This document shows positions 23,700-35,180 of a stretch of 64,000 nt of DNA, piece after piece. The DNA lies in NCBI GenBank assembly GCA_026182355.1, contig JAPFBL010000235.1, positions 479,001-543,000 on the forward strand, in the 5' to 3' direction. Made by a program: the position numbers and the translations under genes. The stretch's first letter is position 1; every line of letters begins with the position of its first letter. Under the pieces are notes generated by a model, which saw only the letters and a list, made by a program, of their open reading frames with translations, made no database searches and was not told where the DNA came from. This stretch comes from Hermatobates lingyangjiaoensis. Taxonomy: Eukaryota > Arthropoda > Insecta > Hemiptera > Hermatobatidae.

Positions 23700-23965
23700 A
23701 ATCAGTACTCGGTCAATTTTAGAAGTTCAAGTTCAAATCTTATTACCACCGTTTCGGTTTTTGGTGATTCTAAAAAAGTTACAAATAAGATAAAACAATT
23801 TAACTTTTTGGGCTTCCTGAAATCTTTTTGATTTTTGAATGATTATATTATTTGTTATATTTCTTCTGTTTGACAGGGCCATTAAAAAGGTTTTAAATAA
23901 TATCCGAAACTTTGGCAATGAGAGTTTAATTTGAATCGGAAGAACTGACCGTGTATAGATAAACT
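23700..23965. mobile_element. palindromic PLE-like derivative, family H
   Basis: Left arm cggtcaattttagaagttca (23710) and accgtttcggtttttggtga (23747-23766); right arm ggttttaaataatatccgaa (about 23888) and tttgaatcggaagaactgac (23930-23949). The order resembles the other ribozyme palindromes, but the CTGANGA box is replaced. Relatives: 26230-26330 (one arm), 55980-56285, 58662-59090. Confidence 0.6.
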
Positions 23966-25438
23966 ATTATTTTGTACATATATGGAGAATAAGTTCAATT
24001 ATTTTAAAAGAGAATATAGCTTCCTTAATAAATATATTAAACGAGATTTATGAAGTTGTTAATCTGTTTAAGTTTAACTTTTTTTGATTAGTCATATCTG
24101 CCGGATAGAGAATCTTACGGCAACCATAAACGTAGGATGATACTCATTTTCCTTTCCCTTTATACTTCATCATACAATTGCACACTTCCATGACAGAAAA
24201 CAATACTTCATACCTTAACAAGAGGCCTACCAATCAATGCAGTTATCAAAAATTTTTGCTAAACGAAAAACTCTTCAGAAAACAAAACAAATAAGTATAA
24301 TAACTTATTTATACGGAAAGTTGTTTAACATAAAAAAAAACATTAAACTAAAACTTAATTACTTTTTTCACGATATATGAATCATTAATTAATAATTAAT
24401 TTAGTAATCAAGATTAATATGTACATACAACTTAAAAGCAGTGAAAATGTTAAATTTACATAGACTAGGCCATGTATATAAAATCTACTCAACATAAAAT
24501 ACCTTAATATTAACTATTGTTTAAAAACATAATGATCTTTACAATCAGATTGTTATACCTTTCTCTCATATTTACAGAATTTCATGAAAGTATGTTAAAA
24601 ATATAACAAAAATACAATATTAATAAATATTTGTTTTATAAAAATTAATTATTAAAAAAAAAAGTAGTATTTTGATAATATACATAGGGAATTTACTAGA
24701 TGATTAAAAACTGAAACGAGATTAAAAAAATAAAACCATTTATAAAGAAGTAGGGATTATTAGTTTTGAAAAAATGACCTTTTTAAACAGGTTTTAAAGT
24801 TGTGCAAAGCTTTACAATGGTATGGTAAAACAGATTTATTGTAAAACTTCCGTAATAAATTCAATAATAGGTTACGGTACCATTTATTTTGAACAGCAGT
24901 AAAAGATATATAAAATGGATATGGTTCAATTTTTAATATAAAAAGAAATTTCTTTCTTTTTTTGTATAAAAATTTTGACTGATGCCATACTTTTATTATC
25001 CAATAATAAGTTTAAATTGTTTTTTCAAATTGAAAATAATTTGTGAGCACCCAAAGGAATTTGTACAAAATTGTAATATGAGTAGGAATTAATGAATATA
25101 AGCTGATATAAAATGTTTGGTTTCATTCAAATATTCTGATAAATCATATACTACTATTTTTTATTTCGTTTCATATATATTCTTTCAATAAAAAACATAA
25201 TATATCATTGGAAAACATAAAAAAACCATAAAACTGGACAAAACAATTTATCTAGAAATTTATTAATTCTAAGTCGTCCTCTATTTAAATTCAAATGAGA
25301 ATGAAAGTGGCAAATGCTTAGTAATTTAAACATTTATACCATAATAAAAAAATAATTTAAACTTCTTTTAGAAGTTTTGAGTATGTTTTAGTGTGAAATA
25401 ATGGCTGTGTTATAATACTGGTCAGGGAAGTTGGATGT
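23966..25438. other. 3' flank of the choline transporter gene
   Basis: AT-rich DNA downstream of the minus-strand gene. A minus-strand AATAAA-type signal near 25259 (tttatt on +) could serve as poly(A) signal, but many similar hexamers exist. Confidence 0.4.
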
Positions 25439-25745
25439 TTAGAGTTCAGTATTGTTTTGAGGGTTGGAGACCTGAGGGCCACTTCGACGTCGGAGGTCGT
25501 TTAAGTCGAGGGCAGGGTCATCTTCGTCTGTCTCCAGAGCTGGATTGACTCGGCCGTTCATCTCATCTGGACCAACAGCTCCAACAGCCCCACTAGTCGT
25601 GCCGTACTTACCAACTGCTACTGACGTCATAGCTGACAGCTCTCCTTCTGCTGGGTCACCAACCTTGACCACATCCTCTGGTATGTTGACGACGCAATGG
25701 AAAAAGTCATAGCCAGGGGCCAGACGTCCACTCTCAAACAACACC
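25439..25745 (-). CDS. CHT: high-affinity choline transporter, last coding exon
   Basis: On the minus strand it is bounded by the acceptor tttcttgtgacag and the stop TAA (25441-25439). The first base completes the Lys codon split with the exon at 29000-29266. It encodes VLFESGRLAPGYDFFHCVVN and then a hydrophilic cytoplasmic tail of about 80 residues ending in acidic sequence (ETDEDDPALDLNDL) and NNTEL. In SLC5A7-type transporters the LFESG segment follows the last membrane helix, and the tail governs endocytosis. The acidic Leu-containing stretch could play that part, but this is inference. The exon boundaries are secured by phase agreement on both sides. Confidence 0.93.
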
Positions 25746-26417
25746 CTGTCACAAGAAACAAAATAATAGTTAATTCCAGTAAATACATACATATATAATG
25801 ATAATACATAGAAAAGAGAGCAGAACAAAGGAATTGCTAATTTCAGTATTTTGAACAAATTTTCGTCGTCAGACTCAGCTTCCCTCTGCCAATCTGATCT
25901 CACCTTCCCCCTTCTTCATTTGACATCTCTTTTTAACGACAAACTGATATTCAAAATTTGGTATTATTAACTGCATTGTTCTGCTCCATATTCTATGGTT
26001 GTTACTTTTGTGATATCCAATCGGATCGTTTTTTCCTAATTTTAAACTATTTATTTATAAACGATCATTTATGCCTATGTTTGCTGATAAATATATACTG
26101 TTTTGTCTTCTATGATTATTACTTTTGTAAAGTCTAATTGGATCTTTTTTTCCCAGATTTTAAACTATTTATATATAAACGATCGTTTATGTGTATGTTT
26201 GCTCACGAAATATAATTTTTGTCTTCCTCTATTTTGTAGGCCTGTAAAAAAAGGTTTTAAATAAAAACTCAAAATATGGCATTTGATACTTCCATTTCAA
26301 CGTGAAAAACTGTTTCAGTAGAACTTTCAAAACCTAAATTTTTTTTAAATATTATTCTAATTATTCTATCAGATAATCAGTATATATGTCAATTATTTAT
26401 TTAATATATATATATAA
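25746..26417. other. choline transporter last intron, proximal part
   Basis: Holds a tandem-like pair (gatcgttttttcctaatttt / gatctttttttcccagattt with tttataaacgatcatttatg, about 26024-26080 and 26142-26200, period about 120 bp) and a one-arm family H scrap at 26230-26330. The intron spans 25746-28999. Confidence 0.5.
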
Positions 26418-26674
26418 AACAGTTCAACATTGAAGATAGGTAGCACAGAAAGTAAACAAACACACTTACAAACACAAATTTTCGGGCACTTCGTCTTCAG
26501 GAGAAAAGAGAAAGGGAGACCTAGCACGTTGTAGACGAAACGGTACAGCTGTTGCATCTACAACGTGCTTGGTCTCCCTTTCTCTTTTCTCCTGAAGACG
26601 AATTGCCCGAAAATTTTAGTTTGTAAGTGTGTTTGTTTACTTTCTGTGCTACCTATCTTCAATTTTGAACTGTT
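26418..26674. mobile_element. PLE family G2 palindrome in the transporter intron
   Basis: Arms 26418-26545 and 26550-26674 are near-perfect complements (aacagttcaacattgaagat ... tagcacgttgtagacg). Both strands have CTGAAGA then GAAA with a self-complementary AATT, but stem II (gaattgccc) hardly pairs, so the ribozyme is weak at best. (TA)n at 26405 and 26709-26755. Confidence 0.8.
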
Positions 26675-26712
26675 ATTGAGTCCAGTTTGGATCGTCTTTC
26701 CTTTTATCAAGA

Positions 26713-26754
<42 letters not shown>

Positions 26755-26760
<6 letters not shown>

Positions 26761-27010
26761 AATTCAAAAAGAAGGAAACACACAGAAAGACACAGACATA
26801 ACTCACATCGATATTTCGACCATCATCGCCATCAGGAGGTATGAAGAGCGAAGAGCGACTGAGTCGCTGCCCTGTCTTCCTGCGGGACTCTTCGCTCTTC
26901 GCTCTTCATACCTCCTGATGACGATGATGGTCGAAATATCGATGTGAGTTATGTCTGTGTCTTTCTGTGTGTTTCCTTTGTTTTTAATTTATTTTATTTA
27001 AAAAAAGTCC
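26755..27010. mobile_element. PLE family A palindrome in the transporter intron
   Basis: Complementary arms of about 110 bp share attcaaaaagaaggaaacac and ctttctgtgtgtttcctttg. The minus-arm hammerhead has A9 changed (CTGATGG). The plus-arm copy is intact. Flanked by (TA)n 26709-26755 and 27030-27092. Confidence 0.85.
26904..26950 (+). ncRNA. hammerhead-ribozyme motif, PLE family A, intact core
   Basis: CTGATGA (26915-26921), one C, short stem II (GAT..GTC), GAAA (26933-26936), TAT and C (26940). Flanks catacctc and gatgtgag form stem I with one mismatch and a G-U pair. Confidence 0.75.
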
Positions 27011-27019
27011 TCTGGACCG

Positions 27020-27036
27020 TTTCTTTTAGTTGTATA

Positions 27037-27092
<56 letters not shown>
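27020..27092. repeat. (TA)n microsatellite
   Basis: About 30 TA units with one interruption. Confidence 0.95.
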
Positions 27093-27093
<1 letters not shown>

Positions 27094-28584
27094 TTCAATC
27101 AGTAGACATGTGGTTAGGACTTGGCTATAAGTATAATTTTATACTAAAAAAAATAATAACAGAAAAAAATAAGATACAAAAATTATATATCATTGATACA
27201 TTTGTAATCTTCCACTACTATTTTAAAAGTATATATTTAGGAAAATTTCAAGCGTTGTTTTAGATTTCATTTTATTTTTCTATTTCTTGTTTTATTTAGC
27301 AAACTTTTATCAATACATTTAAGGAGTTTTGATACTATAATAAAGAAAATATAATAACAATTACATACGCTATTATTAAGAGGCTCATAGGCTTTATCAA
27401 TGAAAGTGTTAGGTTGGAACAATACACATTATGTCTTGATATAATAATATATAATATTATTTCATAATATTATATATTACATTACAATATATATACACCA
27501 ACCATGTTTTGATAGTACGGTTGGTTTGTATATTTTTTTCTTTTTCTTTTTAAAATAAAAGGTTGATAAATTATAGTATACTTGTGACTGTCTGAATAAA
27601 AATGTTAATTCAAGATTTTTTCTCTTAAATTAAAAAAAAAAAAAACTAAATTATACTGAAAACTCAATGGAGCTCTTTTCAGCTATGATATCAGTTTCTG
27701 CCATCTATTTGCACATTTTATTTTTGAAATAAAAGAAAGAGGCACCTCATAAAAGAATTTTTATAAAAAAAAATTATGACTTTCAAACATATACTATTTC
27801 TTAGGTTACAGCCGCTAACTGGACGACTTTTTTCTCTCTCTTTTTTTTTTATTATGAGGATGTAACCCAAAGAATACCAAAAATTAAAAGCTTTTTAATA
27901 AAGTTTTTTGATGAGATAACTTTTTATTCCGTTTACCCATCTCTTTTTCCATTGTCTGTGTCTTTTGCGAGAATCTAAGTCAAAGTTTAAATGAAGATAA
28001 AGTTTTAAGTATTTCAAATATTTAATAAAAGTTATGAATAACATATGAAATTTCAATAAATATCAGAAATATATTGACTTATTTTTTTTGCGATACCAAA
28101 AAAATCAACCAAAAAAATTGACTACGAATTGAATAACAAATAAGCTACTAATATAACAGTTAATTTTAATTCGTAAAATAATTTATCATGATTTCAAACT
28201 AATATAAATACCAAATATTCTCAATTAGAGTATAATAATCAACGAAACAATAAAAAGTTTGCTCGTAACAAAAAATATACATTTTAGTTTAAAGGAATAT
28301 AGTGACTTAAAACTTAAACTCAAGTTTTGTGGTTTTTAAAAAATACGGTAAGTATTATACTAAAGGCAACATTAATTGTTTATTATAAACATTGAACCGG
28401 CTATCAAAAATTATTAATAGAATTATATTGTTAAACTTTACAATTTTTATATATTTAAGGATTTGATCAAAATAAGAACATCGATGAAGTGAAATTGTGA
28501 AATTAATTTTTTAATACAAATTTTATGAACATTTAATAAATTAATTTTTTTTAACTATTCGTCATTAAAAGTTGTTAAATACGT
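27093..28584. other. intron sequence, AT-rich
   Basis: Nothing recognised. It includes local AT palindromes near 27440-27475. Confidence 0.45.
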
Positions 28585-28760
28585 GCATATTGTTAGTACC
28601 ACAGAGGCTAGTAAAGATAACATTATTATTAACTTGCGTCATACTTCGTATATCGATGGTGGAGTCGTCCGACCGGTTTCGCAAAGTCTAGTTCCACTGA
28701 AACCGGGAATACGATTCCACTAGTGATATACGAGGTGTGACAGAAGTTTATAATAACATT
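28585..28760. mobile_element. palindromic PLE derivative, family F, decayed
   Basis: gcatattgttagtaccacag at 28586, then gtcatacttcgtatatcgat ... gaccggtttcgc and the partial complement cactgaaaccggg ... atatacgaggtgtgac. The flank gttagtaccacagagg is also the core of the 88-bp satellite at 43965. Confidence 0.65.
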
Positions 28761-28999
28761 AATAAAAATATTTATTTTGTAAGTTAATAATATAATATAT
28801 TATATATTTATATTATATTATTATTATGAATTAATATTATTGATATTTATAATATTAATATATATTATTATATTATAATTGTTTAAAATATAATATAATT
28901 TTATAATAATGTTAAGGTTCACATTTCAAATATTGTAAATTTTCTTCAAAGATTATGGTAAATACTACAGCAACACAGCCAATTTGTAAGTATACTTAC

Positions 29000-29266
29000 T
29001 TGGTTCCCCAGGAGACTCCAATAAGCGTGATAAGAGATATTAGCATGGCCAATGTTCTAAAAGGGAAGAGTTGTTTTTCACCATCCCATCCAGGGAAGTG
29101 GACAAAAGGTGATAGCCCAAGCATGGGCTCTCCGCCAGACAAGCGCACCAGAGAAGCCATGATGTAGGCTGCTAAAGATCCATATGTGTTACAGTGATCT
29201 TTAAAATGCACTACCATCAGCAGTTGTGGAAACAGGATTACGTACACTAGATCTGAACACATCGAC
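29000..29266 (-). CDS. CHT: high-affinity choline transporter, internal exon
   Basis: Acceptor gttttgaacag, donor GTAAGT. Starts with the G completing a Trp codon, then SMCSDLVYVILFPQLLMVVH, FKDHCNTYGSLAAYIMASLV, RLSGGEPMLGLSP ... FPFRTLAMLISLITLIGVSW and ends two bases into a Lys codon. This covers the late membrane helices of an SLC5 sodium/solute symporter. DLVYV.LFPQLL, NTYG, R.SGGEP and FPF.TLAM are hallmarks of the choline transporter branch. The protein imports choline into cholinergic nerve terminals with Na+ and Cl-, the limiting step of acetylcholine synthesis. Confidence 0.95.
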
Positions 29267-29758
29267 CTGTTCAAAACAAATGTTACGTTCATTATAATAA
29301 TTTTATATATGAACTTAAAACAAAATAAAGATAAATTTTAAGAAACTTTAAGACAGAACGACTGACTTTTCTCAATTTTATAGAAGAATTAGCAACAATT
29401 GTTATTAATGTTTTTAGAGTTGCAAATAATGATGATTAAAACTGTGGTGGCAACACTGACGCTGCTGGTGAGGAGTCAGTCAATTTCAAGAGCTTGTTTC
29501 AAGAGATTCATGAACTCATGTAACAGATTTAGTGAAATTTCCAGAATGAAATTAATGAGTGTTTCATACATCAAGCTCATGAAAAGTAATATCTTTCTGG
29601 AGGACACCAAGATTCAAAATTGGATGAAAAAGGAAGAAGCATTACGAGATAACATGTTATTATATAATTGCATGTTCTGGTTTGAAATTTTACTGCTATC
29701 GTACAAACGATCTGATTAACAACTAAAGGAAAAGATATGTACGATATTCAGGACTTAC
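29267..29758. other. 492-bp choline transporter intron
   Basis: Contains a 106-codon + strand frame (29399-29719) with no recognised domain or splice context. It is probably chance or an old relic. Confidence 0.5.
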
Positions 29759-29862
29759 CAAAGACCATAAATGGAAGGTATCGTGAGAGCCATGATGGTT
29801 GCTAAGATGCCAACGACGAATATGGAGACCCTCATCACCCATATGATTTCCATCTCGGATGC
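29759..29862 (-). CDS. CHT: high-affinity choline transporter, internal exon
   Basis: 104 nt between acceptor acttataatag and donor GTAAGT. Reads [34 protein letters not shown] and two bases of Trp. It is one membrane helix preceded by the EIIWVMR motif conserved in CHT proteins. It starts in phase 0 after the exon ending ...IFRQN and ends in phase 2, matching both neighbours. Confidence 0.93.
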
Positions 29863-30129
29863 CTATTATAAGTATTACATCAAAATTTTAACAAGCTAGA
29901 ACAGTAACACATATTAAACTAAAACAATGCTTTACATATATCTAGTTTTATTAAATAGCTCGTATTAATTCAAAAGTTAAACAATTATTGGTTGCCTATA
30001 TTTCGTATCAGTATATTGTACATTAAATAAAAATTCATACATGGATTCATGTTTAATTTAAATGTAGTGTCTTTTTCAAGATAAATATTTTTTATAAACA
30101 ATGTTAAGTCCTAAATATGCTTATTTTAT

Positions 30130-31240
30130 TACACTAATAAAATCCGGGTTGAGGTTAGTGTCATTTATCAAGCTACGAATAACCCTTCTCTCAGGAGGAG
30201 TGAAATTATCAGGAGGGTTTAGAGAATTAAGAAAAAAAGGATGTTTTTTGAAATAATAGGGTAATAAACAATTCAAATGAGTGGGGTCAGGTTAGCTCAA
30301 TGGTTAACGTACTCGCCTCTGAATTGGTAGGTCCAATGTTCGATACCAACCTGGCACTCTATTTTATTCACGTGGTAGATGAATAAACCTGAGCACGTCT
30401 TCCCTCGGAATGGAAATTAAGACGTTGCATCGGCCCCGAGCTTTTACAATGTCAAGTACTCGTTAAAGATCACTCTTCTAAACATATTTGAGTTAGGCGA
30501 AATTTAGGACTCCCATTGTAGAATGAACAGGTATGGGGTTTGCCTATTACTAAAACGATTACCAGTTAAAAAATGAGCCAACCTACAGAACAGCATTAAA
30601 AAAGTTGAAAGTCTTGTAAGTGTGGGCGTTGGAAAACAAATAAAAACATTCAAGTGGGTGGAAGGAAGCAGTAAGGGAAGGAGGTATGTTGGAAGAGAGG
30701 GGTTGAAACTTCAACCTAGATAAGAAAGGAGTTGGAAACGCTTCATCACTGCTGTCACTGTTATATTTCCAAAAGTACTCCCAACAAATTTGATAAATAT
30801 TTGGATGTATTCAAGCAACTTAATGGTTGTTCTTAGGAATAGGGGAAAAGGTAAGTTCCTTTGAGAGTACACTTTCTTCATGAACCGTCCTATGACGTGA
30901 AGAGAAGTTGCAAATATTACTACTTGCAGAATGAGGATGAGGTCGAGAGGTATGAACATGTGGGGCATTATGTGGACTTCCAAGGAGAAAGGAGAAAAGA
31001 TGTTTTGGTAGCAACATTGCTTAGGCGGGAAACAGAGTATGTTAAAACCGCAAACTAATTCCATTCCGTATGTAACTTAGGTGAAGGTTTGATAACTTAT
31101 GCAATGAACGGAAGTGATGTAGGCGAAGATCCTTCATAGTAGTAGTAAAAAGACACTCATAAATATTTCTCTGAAAAGTAGGAGATAGACCTAACAAGAT
31201 TTTAATGACTGAGTGAAGTTCGGAAAGGTGAAAATTGCGT
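30130..31240 (-). pseudogene. Penelope-like element pre-RT region, decayed, split by a SINE
   Basis: Minus strand at about 31017-30820 reads SSNICNFSSRHRTVHEESVL then SKELTFSPIPKN. This matches the PLE signature upstream of the RT (xNLSSxxLTxxExxxLSKGLxFxPxP). After the SINE at 30283-30530, the frame resumes at about 30265-30140 with NSLNPPDNFTPPERRVIRSL and NDTNLNPDF, the next part of the same protein. There are several stops and frameshifts. It belongs to the N-terminal half missing from the copy at 9290, but the two are different elements. Confidence 0.7.
30283..30530 (+). mobile_element. tRNA-derived SINE inserted in a PLE pseudogene
   Basis: ggggtcaggttagctcaatg (A box) and an altered B box (gttcgataccaa). 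The body contains tttattcacgtggtagatga and ctcgttaaagatcactcttc, up to gacccc-type sequence gactcccattgtagaatga. It postdates the PLE it interrupts. Confidence 0.8.
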
Positions 31241-31256
31241 AGTATAACATAGTTAT

Positions 31257-31533
31257 GTTAGGTTAGGTAGCAGGGGTAATCCCACAAGGGAACACACGTA
31301 AGCCGAGCATTGGCCCTTTGTAATATCACACAATGAAGTTTGATTCTACAGTGGGAGTCCTATATTTTGCCTAAATCAAGTGTATTTAGAGTAGAGATCT
31401 TTAACAAGTACCTAACATTGTACAGGCTCGGGACCGACGGTTTAACGTCCTTCTCCGAAGAACGACGTGCTCAGATTTATTCACCACCCGCATAAATAAA
31501 TCGAAGGCCAGGTGGAGATCGAACCCCAGTCCT
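31257..31533 (-). mobile_element. 5'-truncated tRNA-derived SINE with 14-bp target-site duplication
   Basis: The minus strand starts inside the tRNA-like head just before the B box (31533) and runs through the body to the 3' end acctaacctaac (31257). It is flanked on both sides by tataacatagttat (31243-31256 and 31534-31547), an exact 14-bp duplication. This shows retroposition with 5' truncation. The 3' end carries two CCTAA units instead of poly(A). Confidence 0.92.
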
Positions 31534-31547
31534 TATAACATAGTTAT

Positions 31548-31839
31548 AGTAGGTAATTTTAGTCAGATAGAAGGGAGTAATGGAAACCACCGGCTACAAA
31601 TTAGTTGTGAAATTCGAGAGGAATAGCTAATTACGGCATCTTCAGTGCCAGACCATTAGTCGGGGTTTTGATGTTGATGCAATAAGACAAGTACTCAATG
31701 TGAATAGTACAATTAACGATTTTATTGGAAAATTAATGTAACTGTCCAAAATAATGAAACACAACTGGGTGCATGATACAAAATTTAATTAAATGTGACG
31801 TAAATATTACCACGAACAATAAAATGTGTATAAATATAG
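31548..31839. other. transporter intron, unclassified
   Basis: Nothing recognised. Confidence 0.4.
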
Positions 31840-32140
31840 AAGATAAATTTTCTCTTTTTACTTATTGTAAAAGCACCACAATTAGAAACCCAGTTACAAC
31901 TAGTCTATGTAGCTACGGTGACATATACATGTACCTACGGTGACAGCGAAAACCACGAGCATCCGTACATTGGTGTAATCACTACTATCCTGTCAAGGAG
32001 GCTCATAATGCATCTGATGCTTGGAGGTCCCAAGAAACACATAAAGCAAATTCATAAGGCCAAATTAACTAGGGAAATCATCGTAGCACGTACCAAAATA
32101 ATAAATATCTGGAGTAGCCTACACTCAACATTACTATAAG
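31840..32140 (+). pseudogene. GIY-YIG endonuclease fragment of a second PLE lineage
   Basis: The + frame reads YIGVITTILSRRLIMHLMLG, GPKKHIKQIH and KLTREIIVARTKI. It resembles GIY-YIG domains with the YIGxTTTTLSRRLxxHL pattern, carried by a different clade of retroelements than the copies at 9290 and 63421. No RT is adjacent. The fragment ends at a stop near 32139. Confidence 0.65.
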
Positions 32141-32191
32141 CAATTAATATCAAAGGAATTTCTGTTTTGTTTGAATGTGGTGAATATAGAT

Positions 32192-32510
32192 TTTTTTTTT
32201 TATTGTTTAAACTGACTCCCTAGTGGGTGATAACTTTAGCCGTATACCGACTTTTTGTTTGATCAGTGATTCTCAGATTCTACATTGCGAGTCCTAAATT
32301 TTGCCTAACTGAATTGCATTTACTTAGGGGTCTTTAACGAGTACCTTACATAGTAGAGGTTTGGGACCGACGGCTTAACGTCCTCTCCGAGGGACAACGT
32401 ACTCAGAATTATTCACCTCCCGCGTGAATAAATCGAGAGCCAGGTGGAAATCAAACCCCGGAGTACCAGCACAGAGGCGAGTACGTTAACCAATGAGCCA
32501 ACCTGGCCCC
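32192..32510 (-). mobile_element. full-length tRNA-derived SINE, poly(A) subfamily, with target-site duplication
   Basis: The head at 32510 reads ggggccaggttggctcattg on the minus strand. The body is typical; the tail matches the copy at 3394 and ends in A's (T run 32192-32201 on +). It is flanked by tgaatatagat (32181-32191) and tgaacatagat (32511-32521), an 11-bp duplication with one difference. Confidence 0.88.
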
Positions 32511-32534
32511 TGAACATAGATATTAATCTATTTA

Positions 32535-32672
32535 TGATCAAACCACAATCAGTTGGGTTTTTGACTCTGACGAAGACCGCTTGTTACGGTTGAAAGATCT
32601 TAGTCTTGTTTTCCCATTTCTTATTGTGGTTTGATCATTGATTGTTATTTCACGTGTTTATGTGAAATCTTT
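32535..32672 (+). mobile_element. PLE family C single arm with hammerhead
   Basis: One arm only: atgatcaaaccacaa scrap, then the hammerhead, tcttgttttcccatttctta and the terminus cacgtgtttatgtgaaatct. Confidence 0.85.
32563..32605 (+). ncRNA. hammerhead-ribozyme motif, PLE family C, intact core
   Basis: GACT/AGTC stem I, CTGACGA, one A, GACCG/CGGTT stem II, GAAA, GATC, T, T. Complete. Confidence 0.85.
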
Positions 32673-33690
32673 TTAATCTATTTATCTATCATTTGTTTAC
32701 TCGTGTCTATGAGCATTTTATCAGTTGAAGAAACTTGAAACCATTGATGAATATAACATGTTATTAAAATTATTAAACAGAGGGTCCAAATCTCACCCAA
32801 CTCGTAGACTTCGCCTTCACTCCTATCATGTTTTTTTTACAATAAATCAGTGAAACTAAAATCAACAGTAAGAAAAACAGTTTTCACTGTAATTTGGACG
32901 TTGACCTGTCGTATTGTACGGCCCATTGTTGTAACTAAATTCAACTTCAAGTGTTAAGTTCTTTGATAACCTTTTATAGCGTTACATAGAGAAGTATCCC
33001 TCATTTCAATAGTTTTAGGTATGATTTACCTAAAATCCTCATTCTCTCCCATCTGATTGGCTTGCATTCAGGTATAATGTGATCCAAAGCTTTTTACCCC
33101 CTTCTAGACGGAGTCTACATTTTGCGTATCATGTCAAATACAGATTCCACTAATAGTATCAAAGCAGACACAGTTTTTTTTTCAGAAAATCTTAGTGATT
33201 ATTATTAATTTGTCATTTACAAAACAGAGTATAAATTTTAAAGTATATCTGTTTTATCAGCAACATATACAAAGTTGTTAAAATAAAACATTCAGTCAGT
33301 TTGTGCATCAGACGAGCACCTTATAACTAATAGAATAGCGTGTCTTTTTAACAAATAGGTACCTTCTGAGAATAACTAACGAGATCGACATTTTGAAAAA
33401 TGAGTTGAAAAATAAAATAAATTGAGTATTATAAATAATTTAAATGATTTATTCTCATTTTTTTCTTTCTACATCACAAAAGTTTTTGGGTTTCAATAAG
33501 TGAATAAATTTATTAATATATAAACTCAATATTAGTGTCAGTATACATTTGTTGTTGTAACAATTAACGAAGAATGTACTATCTTTTGCTGTAAATTTTA
33601 TTGAATTTCTGAATTTTATGAAGAAGATGAAAAAAATTTACAAGGTAAGATAGTACATCTCGTTTGCTTGCTATAATTATAGTTATTGGC
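32673..33690. other. transporter intron, unclassified
   Basis: Nothing recognised. There is a short inverted pair around 33580-33660 (aatgtactatcttttgctgt / aaggtaagatagtacat). Confidence 0.4.
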
Positions 33691-33960
33691 AGGGCTTCTC
33701 AAGAAAGGCGAGGGGCCCGGGGCAACTCAATCCCTGTGGTGCCTCACCCTCCCGTTAATTATTATTATTATATACATCAAATATTATTATATTGTGCAAG
33801 TATTAGAAATAAAAATAAACGTTTGTGACAGCTGTTAATCTGACCTGACATCGATATGACAGATTAACCAGTGAACAGGTCCCAGGTCACACCGTTGTCC
33901 CACGCGGCCCCCACAAGCTCGGAACCCAGGGAACGGGCTTGGTTATTGGTATTTAATACT
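33690..33960. repeat. unclassified repeat with GC-rich ends
   Basis: GC-rich ends (gcgaggggcccggggcaact at 33709; cccacgcggcccccacaagc at 33899) surround AT-rich DNA. Possibly a non-autonomous DNA transposon. No target duplication identified. Confidence 0.35.
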
Positions 33961-34496
33961 TTAAATTTAAATTTAATACTTTAAATAAGTTATGGTACTA
34001 ATAATACTTTAATGTTGAATGAAATCCATGAAATATTTTAATTTTATTTAAAATACCGATAATATTTAAAATAAGAATTGATTTCAATCTCCAATCCAAT
34101 TTAAAATGGAAAAGGAAGTTTAATACACAAAGATGTTCTTTTTATAAAGACCTTTGAGATTTAATCAATTAGGACGCTATAAATAGTTTTCAATTTCTTT
34201 CAAAATGTTATGCCAAACAAATTACTTTTAAAAAAGTAAAGTTAATATTTCTTGATTGAAATAGATTTTAACTGAATTAATAAAGAAAAAAAGATTTAAT
34301 GAACAAAATTAGATTTTAATTATTAAAATGTAATTTATTTGTATTTTTGTCTGAAGGAGAGAAAATAGGGTTTTATCATTAATTTTTGAAAACTTTTAAT
34401 GTATATTGTGTCAGAAATTTAAAATAAAATAAACAACTTTTTTTTGAGAATATTCATGAAGATTCGATTTGTTTGGATAGATTAGTCTTATAGGCT

Positions 34497-34807
34497 AGAT
34501 TAGGTTGCAGTGGCTGTCTCATAATGCACATAGGCAGAATATTGGCTTTTTGTTATACTATACAATGAACAGTCTACTATATGAGAGTCTTAAATTTTGC
34601 CTAACTAAATAGTTTTAGAATAGGGATCTTTAACTAGTTCCTGACTTCGTCAATGCTAGGGACCGATGGCTTAAATGTTGTCTTTTAGGGGCTAAATCCT
34701 TAGATTTATTTACCTAACGCATGAATAAAGCGAGTTCCAGAGTGGGTGTTGAACCCCAGATCTACTAGTCCAGAGGCGAGCACGTTGCCACTAGGTACTC
34801 TGGTCCC
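34497..34807 (-). mobile_element. tRNA-derived SINE, diverged
   Basis: Minus strand: head gggaccagagtacctagtgg at 34807, B-box region gttcaacaccc, typical body, 3' end gcaacctaatcta. The remnant CCTAA tail places it in the telomere-like-tail subfamily. Confidence 0.8.
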
Positions 34808-34962
34808 TATATTAGTTGGTACCTTTTAAAACTACTCAAATTAATTTAGTGTTATTTTTTAGTGGATTTCGAACACCCAAAGCTTTAACAGTTTTAACTT
34901 CGAATTTAAAGCTGTTTTTAAGTAAGTTCAATTTGATACAATATTCTTATAAATTTACTTAC

Positions 34963-35180
34963 ATTTTGCCTGAAGATAAGTTTGTAGATATTTCTAGCAA
35001 ACATTGAGCTGGCAGAGAGAACACTGGAGTCTGCAGATGACATGACGGCAGCAGAGACGGCACCAAGTCCAAAGAAGGAGACAAAGTCCGGAGTGAGGTA
35101 CTGTAGGACCATGGGCAGGATCATGCTCGTCTCCGTCGATGTAAGAGGATAAGGGCCTTTGTAGGCTGTCTCGTTCCAAG
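34963..35180 (-). CDS. CHT: high-affinity choline transporter, core internal exon
   Basis: Acceptor ctatttgtttcag, donor GTAAGT, 218 nt. The leading CT completes Ala with the phase-1 exon at 62259, giving [60 protein letters not shown] and [13 protein letters not shown], ending in phase 0. The [30 protein letters not shown] block is the most conserved part of SLC5A7-type choline transporters and makes the identification firm. Confidence 0.97.

Noticed and set aside
29399..29719. 106-codon frame in a transporter intron
   Set aside because: No domain, no splice context, poor codon bias. Probably chance.
34816..35007. + strand frames across the choline transporter exon
   Set aside because: Antisense shadows of the exon at 34963-35180.
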